From the NCBI RefSeq assembly GCF_014196915.1, contig NZ_JACIEP010000007.1, forward strand, positions 186,001 to 250,000: 64,000 nucleotides of DNA. The letters are read 5' to 3'. The notes below the pieces were generated by a model. The model was not told the DNA's origin and ran no database searches. It worked only from the letters and a program-made list of their open reading frames with translations. The DNA is from Dysgonomonas hofstadii (GTDB lineage Bacteria > Bacteroidota > Bacteroidia > Bacteroidales > Dysgonomonadaceae). The translations under genes and the position numbers were made by a program. Below are positions 9,721 to 18,431 of this stretch, one piece after another (within the stretch, counting starts at the first letter, position 1; the number at the start of each line of letters is the position of its first letter).

Positions 9721-9918
9721 ATGAAAATTGCAGAAGTAAGAGAACTTTCCGACAAAGAATTGAAAGAAAGACTGGATGCTGAAAGAATAGCATTAAACCA
9801 AATGGTGTTAAACCACAGTGTATCTCCATTGGATACTCCGTCAAAAATCAAAGAAAAACGCCGCGATATCGCACGTTTCATGACAGAGATCCGTTCTAGA
9901 GAACTAAAAAATAAATAA
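9721..9918 (+). CDS. rpmC: 50S ribosomal protein L29
   Basis: L29 is a small helical protein near the tunnel exit beside L23. The 65-residue product begins M-K-I-A-E-V-R-E-L-S and ends with the conserved R-R-D-I-A-R-F-M-T-E-I helix. It is packed between rplP and rpsQ with gaps of 5 and 6 bp. Confidence 0.96.
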   Translation: MKIAEVRELSDKELKERLDAERIALNQMVLNHSVSPLDTPSKIKEKRRDIARFMTEIRSRELKNK

Positions 9919-9924
9919 GAGCTG

Positions 9925-10182
9925 ATGGAAACGAGAAATTTAAGAAAAGAAAGAATCGGGGTCGTTTTCAGTAATAAAATGGATAAGACCGTTACAGTTG
10001 CTGTAAAATGGAAAGAAAAACACCCTATGTACGGAAAATTCGTTAACAAGACGAAGAAATATCACGCTCATGACGAAAAGAACGAGTGCAACATTGGCGA
10101 CACAGTACGCATCATGGAAACTCGTCCGTTGAGTAAAACTAAGAGATGGAGACTGGTAGAAATAATCGAAAGGGCTAAATAA
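9925..10182 (+). CDS. rpsQ: 30S ribosomal protein S17
   Basis: S17 is a primary 16S rRNA-binding protein with an OB fold. The 85-residue protein contains the family signature G[13 protein letters not shown] and the late [10 protein letters not shown]. It lies 6 bp after rpmC and 2 bp before rplN. Confidence 0.97.
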   Translation: METRNLRKERIGVVFSNKMDKTVTVAVKWKEKHPMYGKFVNKTKKYHAHDEKNECNIGDTVRIMETRPLSKTKRWRLVEIIERAK

Positions 10183-10184
10183 TT

Positions 10185-10550
10185 ATGATACAACAAGAAT
10201 CAAGACTAGTAGTTACTGACAACAGTGGAGCTAGAGAATGCTTATGTATCCGCGTACTAGGCGGAACAAGAAGACGCTATGCGTCGGTAGGGGATGTGAT
10301 TGTGGTTGCTATCAAGAATGTAATCCCTTCGAGTGATGTAAAGAAAGGTACTGTAACAAAAGCGATCATCGTTCGCACAAAAAAAGAAATCCGTCGTGCA
10401 GATGGTTCTTATATACGTTTCGATGACAACGCTTGTGTATTGCTAAATGCAGCAGGCGATATCAGAGGAAGCCGTATTTTCGGACCGGTTGCCCGCGAAC
10501 TTCGTGCAACTAACATGAAAATTGTTTCATTGGCACCAGAGGTACTTTAA
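10185..10550 (+). CDS. rplN: 50S ribosomal protein L14
   Basis: L14 contacts the small subunit through bridges and is the docking site for the silencing factor RsfS. The 121-residue protein begins M-I-Q-Q-E-S-R-L and holds the motif A-I-I-V-R-T-K-K-E. The sequence shows nothing unusual. It precedes rplX by 21 bp. Confidence 0.98.
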   Translation: MIQQESRLVVTDNSGARECLCIRVLGGTRRRYASVGDVIVVAIKNVIPSSDVKKGTVTKAIIVRTKKEIRRADGSYIRFDDNACVLLNAAGDIRGSRIFGPVARELRATNMKIVSLAPEVL

Positions 10551-10571
10551 TTCAATAAAACTAATAAAGCA

Positions 10572-10889
10572 ATGAGTAAATTACATATCAAAAAAGGCGA
10601 TATAGTTTATGTGAATACCGGTGTCGATAAAGGTAAAACAGGCCGTGTACTGAAAGTGCTGGTTGAAAAACAACGCGCTATCGTAGAAGGCCTCAACATG
10701 GTATCGAAACATGCTAAGCCTAACGCTAAAAATCCTCAGGGAGGAATAGAAAAAAAAGAAGCTCCTATTCATATCTCAAACCTGAACGTAGTAGACCCTA
10801 AATCGGGAAAACCTACGCGTATCGGCCGTAAAGAAGTGGACGGGAAGTTAGTACGTTATTCTAAAAAATCAGGGGAGGAAATTAAATAA
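10572..10889 (+). CDS. rplX: 50S ribosomal protein L24
   Basis: L24 starts 50S assembly by binding the 5' part of 23S rRNA. The 105-residue protein has a KOW motif near its N-terminus ([19 protein letters not shown]). Its stop overlaps the start of rplE (TAATG), and a GGGGAGG sequence inside its 3' end could serve as Shine-Dalgarno for rplE. Confidence 0.96.
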   Translation: MSKLHIKKGDIVYVNTGVDKGKTGRVLKVLVEKQRAIVEGLNMVSKHAKPNAKNPQGGIEKKEAPIHISNLNVVDPKSGKPTRIGRKEVDGKLVRYSKKSGEEIK

Positions 10890-11452
10890 TGAGCAATACA
10901 ACAACTCTTAGAACGGAATATAAAGACCGTATTGTTTCTTCTTTGATGAAAGAATTCGGTTATAAATCGACAATGCAGGTTCCTGTGTTGAAAAAAATAG
11001 TTGTAAACCAAGGCTTGGGAATAGCTGTCGCAGATAAAAAAATCATCGAAACAGCCATAAACGAGATCACAACTATCACAGGGCAGAAAGCAGTAGCAAC
11101 ATACTCAAAGAAAGATATCTCGAACTTCAAGTTGCGTAAGAAAATGCCAATCGGTGTGATGGTAACACTTCGCCACGACAAGATGTATGAGTTTCTTGAA
11201 AGGCTTGTTCGTGTGGCATTGCCTCGTATCCGTGACTTTAAAGGTATCGAAAGCAAGCTTGACGGACGTGGAAACTATACTTTGGGTATCGAAGAGCAAA
11301 TAATCTTCCCTGAAATAAATATTGACAATATTAGTCGTATTTTGGGAATGAATATTACCTTTGTAACCTCTGCAAAAACAGATGAAGAAGGTTATGCCCT
11401 ACTGAAAGAGTTCGGTTTACCATTTAAGAACGCAAAAAAAGAAGTGATATAA
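10889..11452 (+). CDS. rplE: 50S ribosomal protein L5
   Basis: L5 binds 5S rRNA and forms a bridge to S13. The 187-residue protein has the conserved R-x-K-M-P-I-G segment, the P-R-I-R-D-F-K-G run and a [12 protein letters not shown] segment. It overlaps rplX by one base and is followed after 1 bp by rpsN. Confidence 0.98.
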   Translation: MSNTTTLRTEYKDRIVSSLMKEFGYKSTMQVPVLKKIVVNQGLGIAVADKKIIETAINEITTITGQKAVATYSKKDISNFKLRKKMPIGVMVTLRHDKMYEFLERLVRVALPRIRDFKGIESKLDGRGNYTLGIEEQIIFPEINIDNISRILGMNITFVTSAKTDEEGYALLKEFGLPFKNAKKEVI

Positions 11453-11453
11453 T

Positions 11454-11723
11454 ATGGCAAAAGAATCAATGAAAGCTCGCGAGGTAAAAAGAGCAAAACT
11501 GGTTGCTAAATACGCAGCCAAAAGAGCGCAACTGAAAGCCGATGGCGATTACGAAGCGCTGCAAGCTCTGCCTAAGAATGCTTCACCTGTACGTATGCAC
11601 AATCGCTGCAGCCTTACAGGCCGTCCGAAAGGCTACATCCGCCAATTCGGAATTTCGCGTATTCAATTCCGCGAAATGGCATCCAAAGGACTTATACCGG
11701 GAGTGAAGAAAGCAAGCTGGTAA
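11454..11723 (+). CDS. rpsN: 30S ribosomal protein S14, zinc-independent form
   Basis: S14 completes the 30S head near S3 and S19. The 89-residue protein has the long form with N-terminal [10 protein letters not shown] and a single cysteine in [13 protein letters not shown]. The CxxC pairs of the zinc-binding form are missing, so this is the zinc-free type. The following 138-bp gap carries an inverted repeat. Confidence 0.97.
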   Translation: MAKESMKAREVKRAKLVAKYAAKRAQLKADGDYEALQALPKNASPVRMHNRCSLTGRPKGYIRQFGISRIQFREMASKGLIPGVKKASW

Positions 11724-11727
11724 AATA

Positions 11728-11816
11728 AAGAATTATGAATTATAAATGAAGAATGAAGAATTGATGCTATTTCTGATTTCCAATTTATAATTCTTAATTC
11801 ATCATTCATAATTTTT
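11728..11816. repeat. AT-rich inverted repeat between rpsN and rpsH
   Basis: Two 36-nt arms (11728-11763 and 11781-11816) are complementary at about 29 of 36 positions around a 17-nt loop, and a T7 run follows. The arms are built from AATTATGAATTA-type and GAATGAAGAA-type words. These AT-rich units look like a dispersed repeat family and do not resemble a ribosomal leader. The element may attenuate transcription of the downstream spc genes. Confidence 0.65.
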
Positions 11817-11861
11817 TTAAATATTGTCCCGGTAGGCGGGATTAATTTAAATCATTTAATC

Positions 11862-12257
11862 ATGACAGATCCAATAGCAGACTATTTGACGCGTGTGAGA
11901 AATGCTATCATGGCAAACCACAGGGTTGTAGAAATCCCTGCGTCAAATTTGAAGAAAGAGATTACAAAAATTCTCTTCGAAAAAGGCTACATCCTTAATT
12001 TTAAGTTTGTAGATGAAGGACCTCAGGGCTCTATCAAAATAGCCTTGAAATACGATCCTGTAAATAAAGTAAACGCGATTAAGAAATTGATCCGTGTTTC
12101 TACTCCGGGACTTCGTAAATATGTAGGGTATAAAGACCTGCCACGTGTACTCAACGGGCTGGGTGTAGCTGTAGTATCTACCTCGAAAGGAGTGATGACA
12201 GACAAAGAAGCACGCGAACTTAAAGTTGGCGGTGAAGTATTATGTTATGTTTATTAA
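11862..12257 (+). CDS. rpsH: 30S ribosomal protein S8
   Basis: S8 binds the central domain of 16S rRNA and, in Escherichia coli, represses the spc operon through a site before rplE. The 131-residue protein starts M-T-D-P-I-A-D-Y-L-T-R-V-R-N-A and ends with the G-G-E-V-L-C-Y-V-Y signature. It is set apart from rpsN by 138 bp containing the repeat at 11728-11816. Confidence 0.98.
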   Translation: MTDPIADYLTRVRNAIMANHRVVEIPASNLKKEITKILFEKGYILNFKFVDEGPQGSIKIALKYDPVNKVNAIKKLIRVSTPGLRKYVGYKDLPRVLNGLGVAVVSTSKGVMTDKEARELKVGGEVLCYVY

Positions 12258-12279
12258 TTAAGAGGGAGGATAGTAAGTT

Positions 12280-12834
12280 ATGTCAAGAATAGGAAAATTA
12301 CCCATTAACCTTCCCGCTGGCGTTACAGTTACAGTAGGTAAGGACAACGTAGTTACGGTGAAAGGCCCTAAAGGAGAACTATCGCAAGATGTTAATCCAG
12401 ATATTAAAGTTTCCGTTGAAGACGGAGTGTTGTCAGTAGCACGCCCGTCAGACGAAAAAGCTCATCGCTCTTTACATGGATTGTACAGATCGCTGATCAA
12501 CAATATGATTGTTGGAGTTTCTGAAGGATATCGCAAGGAGCTGGAATTAGTCGGAGTAGGTTACCGTGCATCAAACACAGGTCAGCTTCTCGAACTTTCT
12601 TTAGGTTATACGCATAATATCTTTATGCTACTGCCTGCTGAAGTTAAGCTGGAAACCAAATCCGAAAGGAATAAAAATCCGCTGATCATCCTTGAATCAT
12701 GCGATAAGCAACTGATAGGTCAGGTTTGTGCCAAAATCCGTTCATTCCGTAAACCGGAACCTTATAAAGGAAAAGGTATACGATTTGTTGGAGAAGTTAT
12801 CCGTCGCAAGTCTGGTAAAGCCGCAGGTAAATAA
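12280..12834 (+). CDS. rplF: 50S ribosomal protein L6
   Basis: L6 lies near the factor-binding site beside the sarcin-ricin loop. The 184-residue protein starts M-S-R-I-G-K-L-P-I and has the C-terminal P-E-P-Y-K-G-K-G-I-R-F segment. A purine-rich GGGAGG lies about 10 nt before the start, a better Shine-Dalgarno than most genes here have. Confidence 0.98.
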   Translation: MSRIGKLPINLPAGVTVTVGKDNVVTVKGPKGELSQDVNPDIKVSVEDGVLSVARPSDEKAHRSLHGLYRSLINNMIVGVSEGYRKELELVGVGYRASNTGQLLELSLGYTHNIFMLLPAEVKLETKSERNKNPLIILESCDKQLIGQVCAKIRSFRKPEPYKGKGIRFVGEVIRRKSGKAAGK

Positions 12835-12853
12835 TTCATAAACTGTAGTAATC

Positions 12854-13198
12854 ATGGTAACAAAGACAGAAAGAAGAAATAAAATAAAGATGCGCGTACG
12901 CGGCAAGATCACTGGAACTGCCGAACGTCCGCGTCTGACAGTATTCAGAAGCAACAAGCAAATCTATGCGCAGGTTATCGACGATTTGACAGGAAAAACT
13001 TTAGCGGCAGCTTCGTCTCTTAAATTAACAGACAAAGCACCTAAAAAAGAAATCGCTGCAAAAGTTGGTGAACTAATCGCTAAAAATGCTCAGGAAGCTG
13101 GAATCACAGCTGTGGTATTTGACCGTAACGGTTATTTGTATCATGGCAGAATTAAAGAATTGGCAGATGCTGCCCGTAACGGTGGACTTAAATTTTAA
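12854..13198 (+). CDS. rplR: 50S ribosomal protein L18
   Basis: L18 binds 5S rRNA together with L5 and places it on the large subunit. The 114-residue protein contains the conserved [16 protein letters not shown] and the C-terminal [13 protein letters not shown]. Position between rplF and rpsE is standard. Confidence 0.97.
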   Translation: MVTKTERRNKIKMRVRGKITGTAERPRLTVFRSNKQIYAQVIDDLTGKTLAAASSLKLTDKAPKKEIAAKVGELIAKNAQEAGITAVVFDRNGYLYHGRIKELADAARNGGLKF

Positions 13199-13203
13199 TA
13201 GAA

Positions 13204-13722
13204 ATGGCAGGAGTTAACAATAGAGTAAAATCGACTAACGACATCGAGTTAAAAGATAGACTAGTAGCTATCAACCGTGTTACGAAAGTAACAAAGGGAG
13301 GTCGTACATTCAGCTTCGCTGCTATCGTAGTTGTAGGAAATGAAGATGGTATCGTAGGCTGGGGTCTTGGTAAAGCCGGTGAGGTAACAACAGCCATTGC
13401 TAAAGGAGTTGAAGCTGCAAAGAAAAACCTTATCAAGGTTCCGGTACTTAAAGGAACCGTTCCTCACGAGCAAATCGCCCGTTTCGGTGGATCAGAGGTA
13501 ATGATCCGTCCGGCTGCTCCCGGTACAGGGGTAAAAGCAGGGGGTGCGATGCGTGCCGTACTTGAAAGTGTCGGAGTAACAGACGTGTTGGCAAAATCGA
13601 AAGGTTCGTCAAACCCTCACAACCTTGTGAAAGCTACAATCGAAGCTTTGGGTGAACTCAGAGATGCATACACAGTGGCTCAGAACAGAGGAGTATCTAT
13701 GGAAAAAGTGTTTAAAGGTTAA
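13204..13722 (+). CDS. rpsE: 30S ribosomal protein S5
   Basis: S5 works with S4 and S12 in decoding accuracy and at the mRNA entry channel. The 172-residue protein has the double-stranded-RNA-binding-like region with T-K-G-G-R-T-F-S-F and the loop G-x-G-x-G-K-A-G-E-V. It follows rplR by 5 bp and precedes rpmD by 19 bp. Confidence 0.98.
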   Translation: MAGVNNRVKSTNDIELKDRLVAINRVTKVTKGGRTFSFAAIVVVGNEDGIVGWGLGKAGEVTTAIAKGVEAAKKNLIKVPVLKGTVPHEQIARFGGSEVMIRPAAPGTGVKAGGAMRAVLESVGVTDVLAKSKGSSNPHNLVKATIEALGELRDAYTVAQNRGVSMEKVFKG

Positions 13723-13741
13723 TTTGCAAAGAATCATTATT

Positions 13742-13918
13742 ATGGCAAAAATTAAAATTAAACAAGTAAGAAGCAGAATCAACTGTCCTATCGATCAAAA
13801 GCGTACATTAGACGCTCTTGGCCTTAAGAAGTTGAACCGTGTGAAAGAACACGAAGATACACCTGCTATCAGAGGTATGATCAACAAAGTTAGCCACTTG
13901 GTTACTGTTGTAGAATAA
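13742..13918 (+). CDS. rpmD: 50S ribosomal protein L30
   Basis: L30 is a small large-subunit protein. I place the start at the ATG at 13742, giving 58 residues ([11 protein letters not shown]), the normal family length. A longer frame opening at 13652 overlaps rpsE and has no support. Conserved features are the R-S[12 protein letters not shown] segment and the C-terminal H-L-V-T-V. Confidence 0.95.
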   Translation: MAKIKIKQVRSRINCPIDQKRTLDALGLKKLNRVKEHEDTPAIRGMINKVSHLVTVVE

Positions 13919-13952
13919 AATTAGTTTAAAAAGATAAAAAAACATATACATT

Positions 13953-14402
13953 ATGAGTTTATCAAATTTGAGGCCTGCAACAGGTGCTACTAAAACCAGA
14001 AAAAGAATCGGCCGTGGTACGGGTTCGGGTTTAGGTGGTACTTCCACAAGAGGTCATAAAGGAGCTAAGTCCAGATCGGGTTATTCAAGAAAGATCGGAT
14101 TTGAAGGAGGTCAGATGCCACTTCAACGTCGTCTTCCTAAATACGGTTTCAAGAGCCTTAACCGCATTGAATACAAACCGATCAATCTGGATGTATTGCA
14201 AAAGTTAGCAGAAGATAAGAACCTTACAAAAATCGATGTGCAAACATTGATCGAAGCTGGTTTTATCTCAGCAAAACATTTAGTGAAAATACTAGGGAAC
14301 GGAACACTTACAGCTAAAATAGACGTAGAAGTTCATGCATTCTCTAAAAAAGCAGAAGAAGCTATACAGGCTACAGGTGGAACAGCAACAAAACTGAAGT
14401 AA
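13953..14402 (+). CDS. rplO: 50S ribosomal protein L15
   Basis: L15 is a late-assembling 50S protein. The 149-residue protein has the Gly/Arg-rich N-terminal extension (R-K-R-I-G-R-G-T-G-S-G) and the F-E-G-G-Q-M-P-L-Q-R-R-L-P-K segment. It directly precedes secY with a 1-bp gap, the classic spc-operon arrangement. Confidence 0.97.
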   Translation: MSLSNLRPATGATKTRKRIGRGTGSGLGGTSTRGHKGAKSRSGYSRKIGFEGGQMPLQRRLPKYGFKSLNRIEYKPINLDVLQKLAEDKNLTKIDVQTLIEAGFISAKHLVKILGNGTLTAKIDVEVHAFSKKAEEAIQATGGTATKLK

Positions 14403-14403
14403 G

Positions 14404-15720
14404 ATGGGATTTATACAAACACTGCAAAATATATCGAAGATTGAGGACCTGAGAAAAAGACTCCTCACAACCTTCTTTTTCGTAGTGATCTATCGCTTCG
14501 GAGTGCATATTGTTCTTCCTGGTGTCGATCCGGAACAGTTAGAGAAACTTCATTCGATGACTGCCGGCGGATTGATGGGAATTCTGGATATGTTTTCGGG
14601 AGGTGCATTTGCTAATGCTTCAATCTTTGCGCTGGGAATCATGCCATACATCTCTGCATCCATCGTGATGCAGTTGCTTGGAATGGCATTACCTTATTTC
14701 CAGAAACTGCAGAGAGAAGGAGAAAGCGGACGTACCAAAATGAATCAATATACCCGCTATCTGACAGTCGCCATACTCCTTGTACAGGGACCGGCTTATC
14801 TGTTAGGTGCACTGGGGCCTGCAGCACCAAGCTCATGGACATTCCTTGTACCTTCTACCATTATTTTGGCCGGAGGTAGTATGTTTGTTCTTTGGTTGGG
14901 TGAGCGTATAACAGACAAAGGTATCGGAAACGGGGTGTCATTTATCATCCTTGTCGGTATCATCGCTCGTTTGCCACATGCTCTTATTGGTGAGTTTTCG
15001 TCACGTCTGGCAAGCCCTGCCGGAGGTCTTGTAATGTTCCTGGCCGAAATAGTGTTGTTACTGCTTATCGTATGCGGTGCAATCCTTTTGGTGCAGGGTA
15101 CACGCAAAATACCTGTACAATATGCTAAAAGAGTTGTTGGTAACAAACAATACGGCGGAGCGCGTCAATATATACCACTGAAGGTAAATGCGGCTAACGT
15201 GATGCCGATCATCTTTGCTCAGGCTATTATGATGGTTCCGGTTATGTTGGCAGGATTTTCTACCGAAAAGACAGGTATACTGGGATCTTTTACCGATCAC
15301 ACAAGCGTGTTGTATAATGTTGTTCTGGCATTGCTTATCATTGCCTTTACTTGGTTCTATACTGCGGTAACTATCAATCCTGTTCAGATGGCCGACGAAT
15401 TGAAGAGAAACAATGGATTTATACCTGGAATTAAACCCGGAAAGAAAACAGCGGATTATATCGACTCGATTATGTCCCGCATCACATTCCCGGGATCATT
15501 ATTCCTGGCGTTAGTGGCTATTTTGCCTGCTTTTGCCAGCTATTTCGGAGTAAGCCGTGAATTCTCCCAATTCTTTGGAGGAACATCATTGTTGATTCTT
15601 GTGGGTGTTGTTCTGGATACATTACAACAAGTAGAGAGTCACCTGCTGATGAGACATTACGATGGGTTATTGAAATCCGGAAGGATCAAAGGTCGTTCAG
15701 GTTCAATTGCGGCATATTAA
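14404..15720 (+). CDS. secY: Protein translocase subunit SecY
   Basis: SecY forms the pore of the SecYEG channel that exports unfolded proteins and inserts membrane proteins. The 438-residue protein has about ten hydrophobic segments, the cytoplasmic loop with M-N-Q-Y-T-R-Y and the N-P-V-Q-M-A-D-E-L-K-R segment in the C-terminal half. It is coupled to rplO upstream and to map downstream. Its partner secE lies later in this window at 55624; secG is not seen here. Confidence 0.98.
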   Translation: MGFIQTLQNISKIEDLRKRLLTTFFFVVIYRFGVHIVLPGVDPEQLEKLHSMTAGGLMGILDMFSGGAFANASIFALGIMPYISASIVMQLLGMALPYFQKLQREGESGRTKMNQYTRYLTVAILLVQGPAYLLGALGPAAPSSWTFLVPSTIILAGGSMFVLWLGERITDKGIGNGVSFIILVGIIARLPHALIGEFSSRLASPAGGLVMFLAEIVLLLLIVCGAILLVQGTRKIPVQYAKRVVGNKQYGGARQYIPLKVNAANVMPIIFAQAIMMVPVMLAGFSTEKTGILGSFTDHTSVLYNVVLALLIIAFTWFYTAVTINPVQMADELKRNNGFIPGIKPGKKTADYIDSIMSRITFPGSLFLALVAILPAFASYFGVSREFSQFFGGTSLLILVGVVLDTLQQVESHLLMRHYDGLLKSGRIKGRSGSIAAY

Positions 15721-15733
15721 GGAGGAAAATTAG

Positions 15734-16516
15734 ATGATATTTCTTAAAACAGATGAAGAAATCGAATTGATGCGTGAAGCAAACCGCCTTGTGGGAATGA
15801 CACAAGGTGAACTTGCCAAGCATATCAAGCCGGGAGTAACAACAATCTCACTGGATAAGATCGCCGAAGAATTTATTCGCGACCATGGAGCTATACCATC
15901 CTTTCTGGGATATAACGGCTTCCCTTATTCATTGTGTATTTCGGTAAACGAAAATGTTGTGCACGGTTTCCCTTCCGACTATGTGTTGAAAGAGGGCGAT
16001 ATAATATCTGTTGATTGCGGTACCGAAAAGAATGGTTTCTGTGGAGACTCAGCCTATACATTCTGTGTAGGCGAAGTATCAGAAGACGTAAAGAAACTGC
16101 TGAGAACAACAAAAGAAGCTTTATACTTAGGAATAGAAAAAGCTGTAGAAGGTAATCGCGTTGGCGATATCGGTGAAGCTGTTCAGACATATTGTGAAAA
16201 ACGTGGCTATTCTGTCGTTCGCGAATTAGTCGGCCATGGAATAGGACGTAAAATGCACGAAGCTCCTGAAGTGCCTAACTATGGCCGCCACGGAGTGGGT
16301 CCTTTACTAAAGAAAGGAATGTGCATTGCCATAGAGCCAATGATCAATATGGGCAGCAAGAACGTGGTATTCGAAAGCGATGGTTGGACAGTGAGAACAA
16401 AAGACCGCAAACCTTCAGCGCATTTCGAGCACACAGTAGCTATCCGTCAGGGAAAAGCTGATATACTATCGACTTTTGAATATGCTGAAGCAGTTTTAGG
16501 AGAAAACGCAATCTAA
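15734..16516 (+). CDS. map: Methionine aminopeptidase, type I
   Basis: This enzyme removes the initiator methionine from new proteins whose second residue is small. The 260-residue product has the metal-binding set of the family: D in S-V-D-C-G-T, D in G-D-S-A-Y, H in G-H-G-I-G, and E in I-E-P-M and E-H-T-V. The start at 15734 is supported by AAGGAGG at 15719-15725, one of the strongest Shine-Dalgarno sequences here. It lies between secY and infA, as often in Bacteroidota. Confidence 0.97.
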   Translation: MIFLKTDEEIELMREANRLVGMTQGELAKHIKPGVTTISLDKIAEEFIRDHGAIPSFLGYNGFPYSLCISVNENVVHGFPSDYVLKEGDIISVDCGTEKNGFCGDSAYTFCVGEVSEDVKKLLRTTKEALYLGIEKAVEGNRVGDIGEAVQTYCEKRGYSVVRELVGHGIGRKMHEAPEVPNYGRHGVGPLLKKGMCIAIEPMINMGSKNVVFESDGWTVRTKDRKPSAHFEHTVAIRQGKADILSTFEYAEAVLGENAI

Positions 16517-16540
16517 AAAAGTAATCATTAAAGAATTAAT

Positions 16541-16759
16541 ATGGCTAAACAGGCAGCAATAGAACAAGACGGAGTTATCGTTGAAGCACTATCCAACGCT
16601 ATGTTTCGTGTCGAACTCGAAAACGGACACGAAATAACAGCACACATCTCGGGAAAGATGCGTATGCACTATATTAAAATACTTCCGGGTGACAGGGTAC
16701 GTGTGGAAATGTCTCCTTATGATTTAACCAAAGGACGGATTTCATTCAGATACAAATAA
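16541..16759 (+). CDS. infA: Translation initiation factor IF-1
   Basis: IF-1 blocks the ribosomal A site during initiation and helps IF-2 and IF-3. The 72-residue protein has the complete OB fold with G[13 protein letters not shown] and the C-terminal [11 protein letters not shown]. It is followed after 15 bp by rpmJ. Confidence 0.97.
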   Translation: MAKQAAIEQDGVIVEALSNAMFRVELENGHEITAHISGKMRMHYIKILPGDRVRVEMSPYDLTKGRISFRYK

Positions 16760-16774
16760 AAAACAAACAAAGAT

Positions 16775-16891
16775 ATGAAAGTAAGAGCATCATTGAAAAA
16801 GCGTACTGCTGATTGCAAGATTGTAAGAAGAAAAGGTCGCTTATACGTAATTAACAAAAAAAATCCTAAGTTCAAACAACGTCAGGGATAA
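16775..16891 (+). CDS. rpmJ: 50S ribosomal protein L36, zinc-free form
   Basis: The 38-residue frame from the ATG at 16775 reads [15 protein letters not shown] and ends K-Q-R-Q-G. L36 is the smallest large-subunit protein and stabilises 23S rRNA. The usual CxxC...C...H zinc ligands are reduced to one cysteine (residue 14), so this is the zinc-independent type. It sits between infA and rpsM, the normal place. Confidence 0.95.
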   Translation: MKVRASLKKRTADCKIVRRKGRLYVINKKNPKFKQRQG

Positions 16892-16924
16892 TTTATTAAT
16901 TTTGCAAATTAATCGAAAAAATAT

Positions 16925-17305
16925 ATGGCAATAAGAATAGTTGGTGTCGATTTACCACAAAATAAGAGAGGCGAAATAGCCTTGACATACATTTATGGTA
17001 TCGGTCGTAGTTCTGCTAATAAAATTCTTGCGGAAGCAGGTATTGATAGAGATATCAAGGTAAAGGACTGGACAGATGATCAGGCCGGAGCAGTGCGTGA
17101 AATTATCGGTACTCAGTTCAAAGTAGAAGGAGACTTGCGTTCAGAAGTACAACTTAACATCAAGCGATTGATGGATATAGGTTGTTACAGAGGTATCCGT
17201 CACCGTATCGGATTACCTGTAAGAGGTCAGAGTACTAAAAACAATGCCCGTACACGTAAGGGTAGAAAGAAAACTGTTGCTAACAAGAAAAAAGCTACAA
17301 AATAA
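16925..17305 (+). CDS. rpsM: 30S ribosomal protein S13
   Basis: S13 bridges the 30S head to L5 and touches the P-site tRNA with its basic tail. The 126-residue protein contains [10 protein letters not shown] and the [15 protein letters not shown] segment and ends in a lysine-rich tail. The short spacer before it has a TTAATTT/AAATTAA palindrome that includes TAATTTTG (16897-16904), a possible weak promoter. Confidence 0.98.
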   Translation: MAIRIVGVDLPQNKRGEIALTYIYGIGRSSANKILAEAGIDRDIKVKDWTDDQAGAVREIIGTQFKVEGDLRSEVQLNIKRLMDIGCYRGIRHRIGLPVRGQSTKNNARTRKGRKKTVANKKKATK

Positions 17306-17315
17306 TTAATTTGAT

Positions 17316-17705
17316 ATGGCAAAAAAAACAGTCGCAGCGAAAAAGAGGAACGTTAAAGTGGATGCAATCGGACAAGCTCATGTGCATTCATCTTTCAACA
17401 ATATCATTATCTCGCTTACAAACAGCGATGGCCAGGTTATCAGCTGGTCTTCGGCAGGGAAAATGGGTTTCAGAAGTTCTAAGAAGAACACACCTTATGC
17501 AGCTCAGATGGCAGCATCAGATTGCGCTAAAGTGGCATTTGATTTAGGATTGAGAAAAGTAAAAGTATTTGTAAAAGGACCGGGCAACGGACGTGAGTCT
17601 GCTATCCGTACTATTCATGCAGCAGGTATCGAAGTAACAGAAATCGTTGATGTTACTCCGCTTCCACATAACGGATGTCGTCCTCCAAAACACAGAAGAG
17701 TTTAA
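17316..17705 (+). CDS. rpsK: 30S ribosomal protein S11
   Basis: S11 lies on the platform of the small subunit near the Shine-Dalgarno helix. The 129-residue protein has the typical [11 protein letters not shown], the [12 protein letters not shown] and the final [12 protein letters not shown] 109-bp gap with potential secondary structure follows before rpsD. Confidence 0.98.
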   Translation: MAKKTVAAKKRNVKVDAIGQAHVHSSFNNIIISLTNSDGQVISWSSAGKMGFRSSKKNTPYAAQMAASDCAKVAFDLGLRKVKVFVKGPGNGRESAIRTIHAAGIEVTEIVDVTPLPHNGCRPPKHRRV

Positions 17706-17741
17706 TCAAATCAGAAAATTGAAAATTGAAGTTGTGAATTT

Positions 17742-17768
17742 GATTACAAGCAAACCCTCTCTGTAATC
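17742..17768 (+). promoter_or_regulatory. Potential RNA structure in the rpsK-rpsD spacer
   Basis: GATTACA (17742-17748) and TGTAATC (17762-17768) are perfect complements around a 13-nt loop, nested inside weaker AAAATTG and CAATTTT arms. No T-run follows. In Escherichia coli S4 represses its own operon by binding the mRNA; this is a candidate site for such control, on position alone. Confidence 0.35.
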
Positions 17769-17814
17769 GCGGCTGCACAATTTTAGCTTTCATCAATTAT
17801 TAATTAGAAAAGAA

Positions 17815-18423
17815 ATGGCAAGATATACTGGACCAAAATCAAAAATCGCCCGTAAATTCGGAGAGCCAATATTCGGACCTGACAAAGTTCTTTCTAAAAA
17901 GAATTATCCTCCGGGACAACATGGTAACGGAAGAAAGAAGAAATCGTCAGAGTACGGTATTCAATTGCGTGAAAAGCAAAAAGCAAAATACACTTATGGT
18001 GTCCTTGAAAAACAATTCCGCAACATGTTTGATAAAGCACTTAGCTCTCGTGGTATCACAGGGGAAGTTCTTCTTCAAATGTTGGAATCAAGACTTGATA
18101 ACGTTGTTTTCCGCTTAGGAATAGCTCCTACAAGAGCAGCAGCACGTCAGTTGGTTTCGCACCGTCACATTGTGGTTAACGGATCTGTTGTGAATATCCC
18201 TTCATATACAGTGAAACCGGGTCAATTGATAGGTGTACGTGAGAAATCAAAATCACTTGAAGTTGTCAGCGAAGCGTTGTCAGGTTTCAACCATAGTAAA
18301 TACCCTTGGATCGAATGGGATCAGACTACTATGACAGGAAAATACCTTCATATTCCTGAAAGAGCGGACATCCCTGAAAACATTAAAGAACAGTTGATCG
18401 TAGAGTTGTATTCTAAAAATTAA
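17815..18423 (+). CDS. rpsD: 30S ribosomal protein S4, zinc-free form
   Basis: S4 nucleates assembly of the 30S body and helps decoding accuracy with S5. The 202-residue protein starts M-A-R-Y-T-G-P and has the S4 RNA-binding fold with [13 protein letters not shown]. It contains no cysteine, so it is the zinc-independent version. The order rpsM-rpsK-rpsD-rpoA-rplQ is that of the alpha operon. Confidence 0.98.
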   Translation: MARYTGPKSKIARKFGEPIFGPDKVLSKKNYPPGQHGNGRKKKSSEYGIQLREKQKAKYTYGVLEKQFRNMFDKALSSRGITGEVLLQMLESRLDNVVFRLGIAPTRAAARQLVSHRHIVVNGSVVNIPSYTVKPGQLIGVREKSKSLEVVSEALSGFNHSKYPWIEWDQTTMTGKYLHIPERADIPENIKEQLIVELYSKN

Positions 18424-18431
18424 TTAAATTC

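Noticed and set aside
13652-13741. Upstream extension of the L30 frame
   Set aside because: It overlaps rpsE, and L30 proteins start at the M-A-K-I-K-I-K position.
16896-16912. TTAATTT/AAATTAA palindrome with a TAATTTTG word before rpsM
   Set aside because: The palindrome is short and AT-rich, and the TTTG element expected about 20 bp upstream is missing, so a promoter call is too weak.
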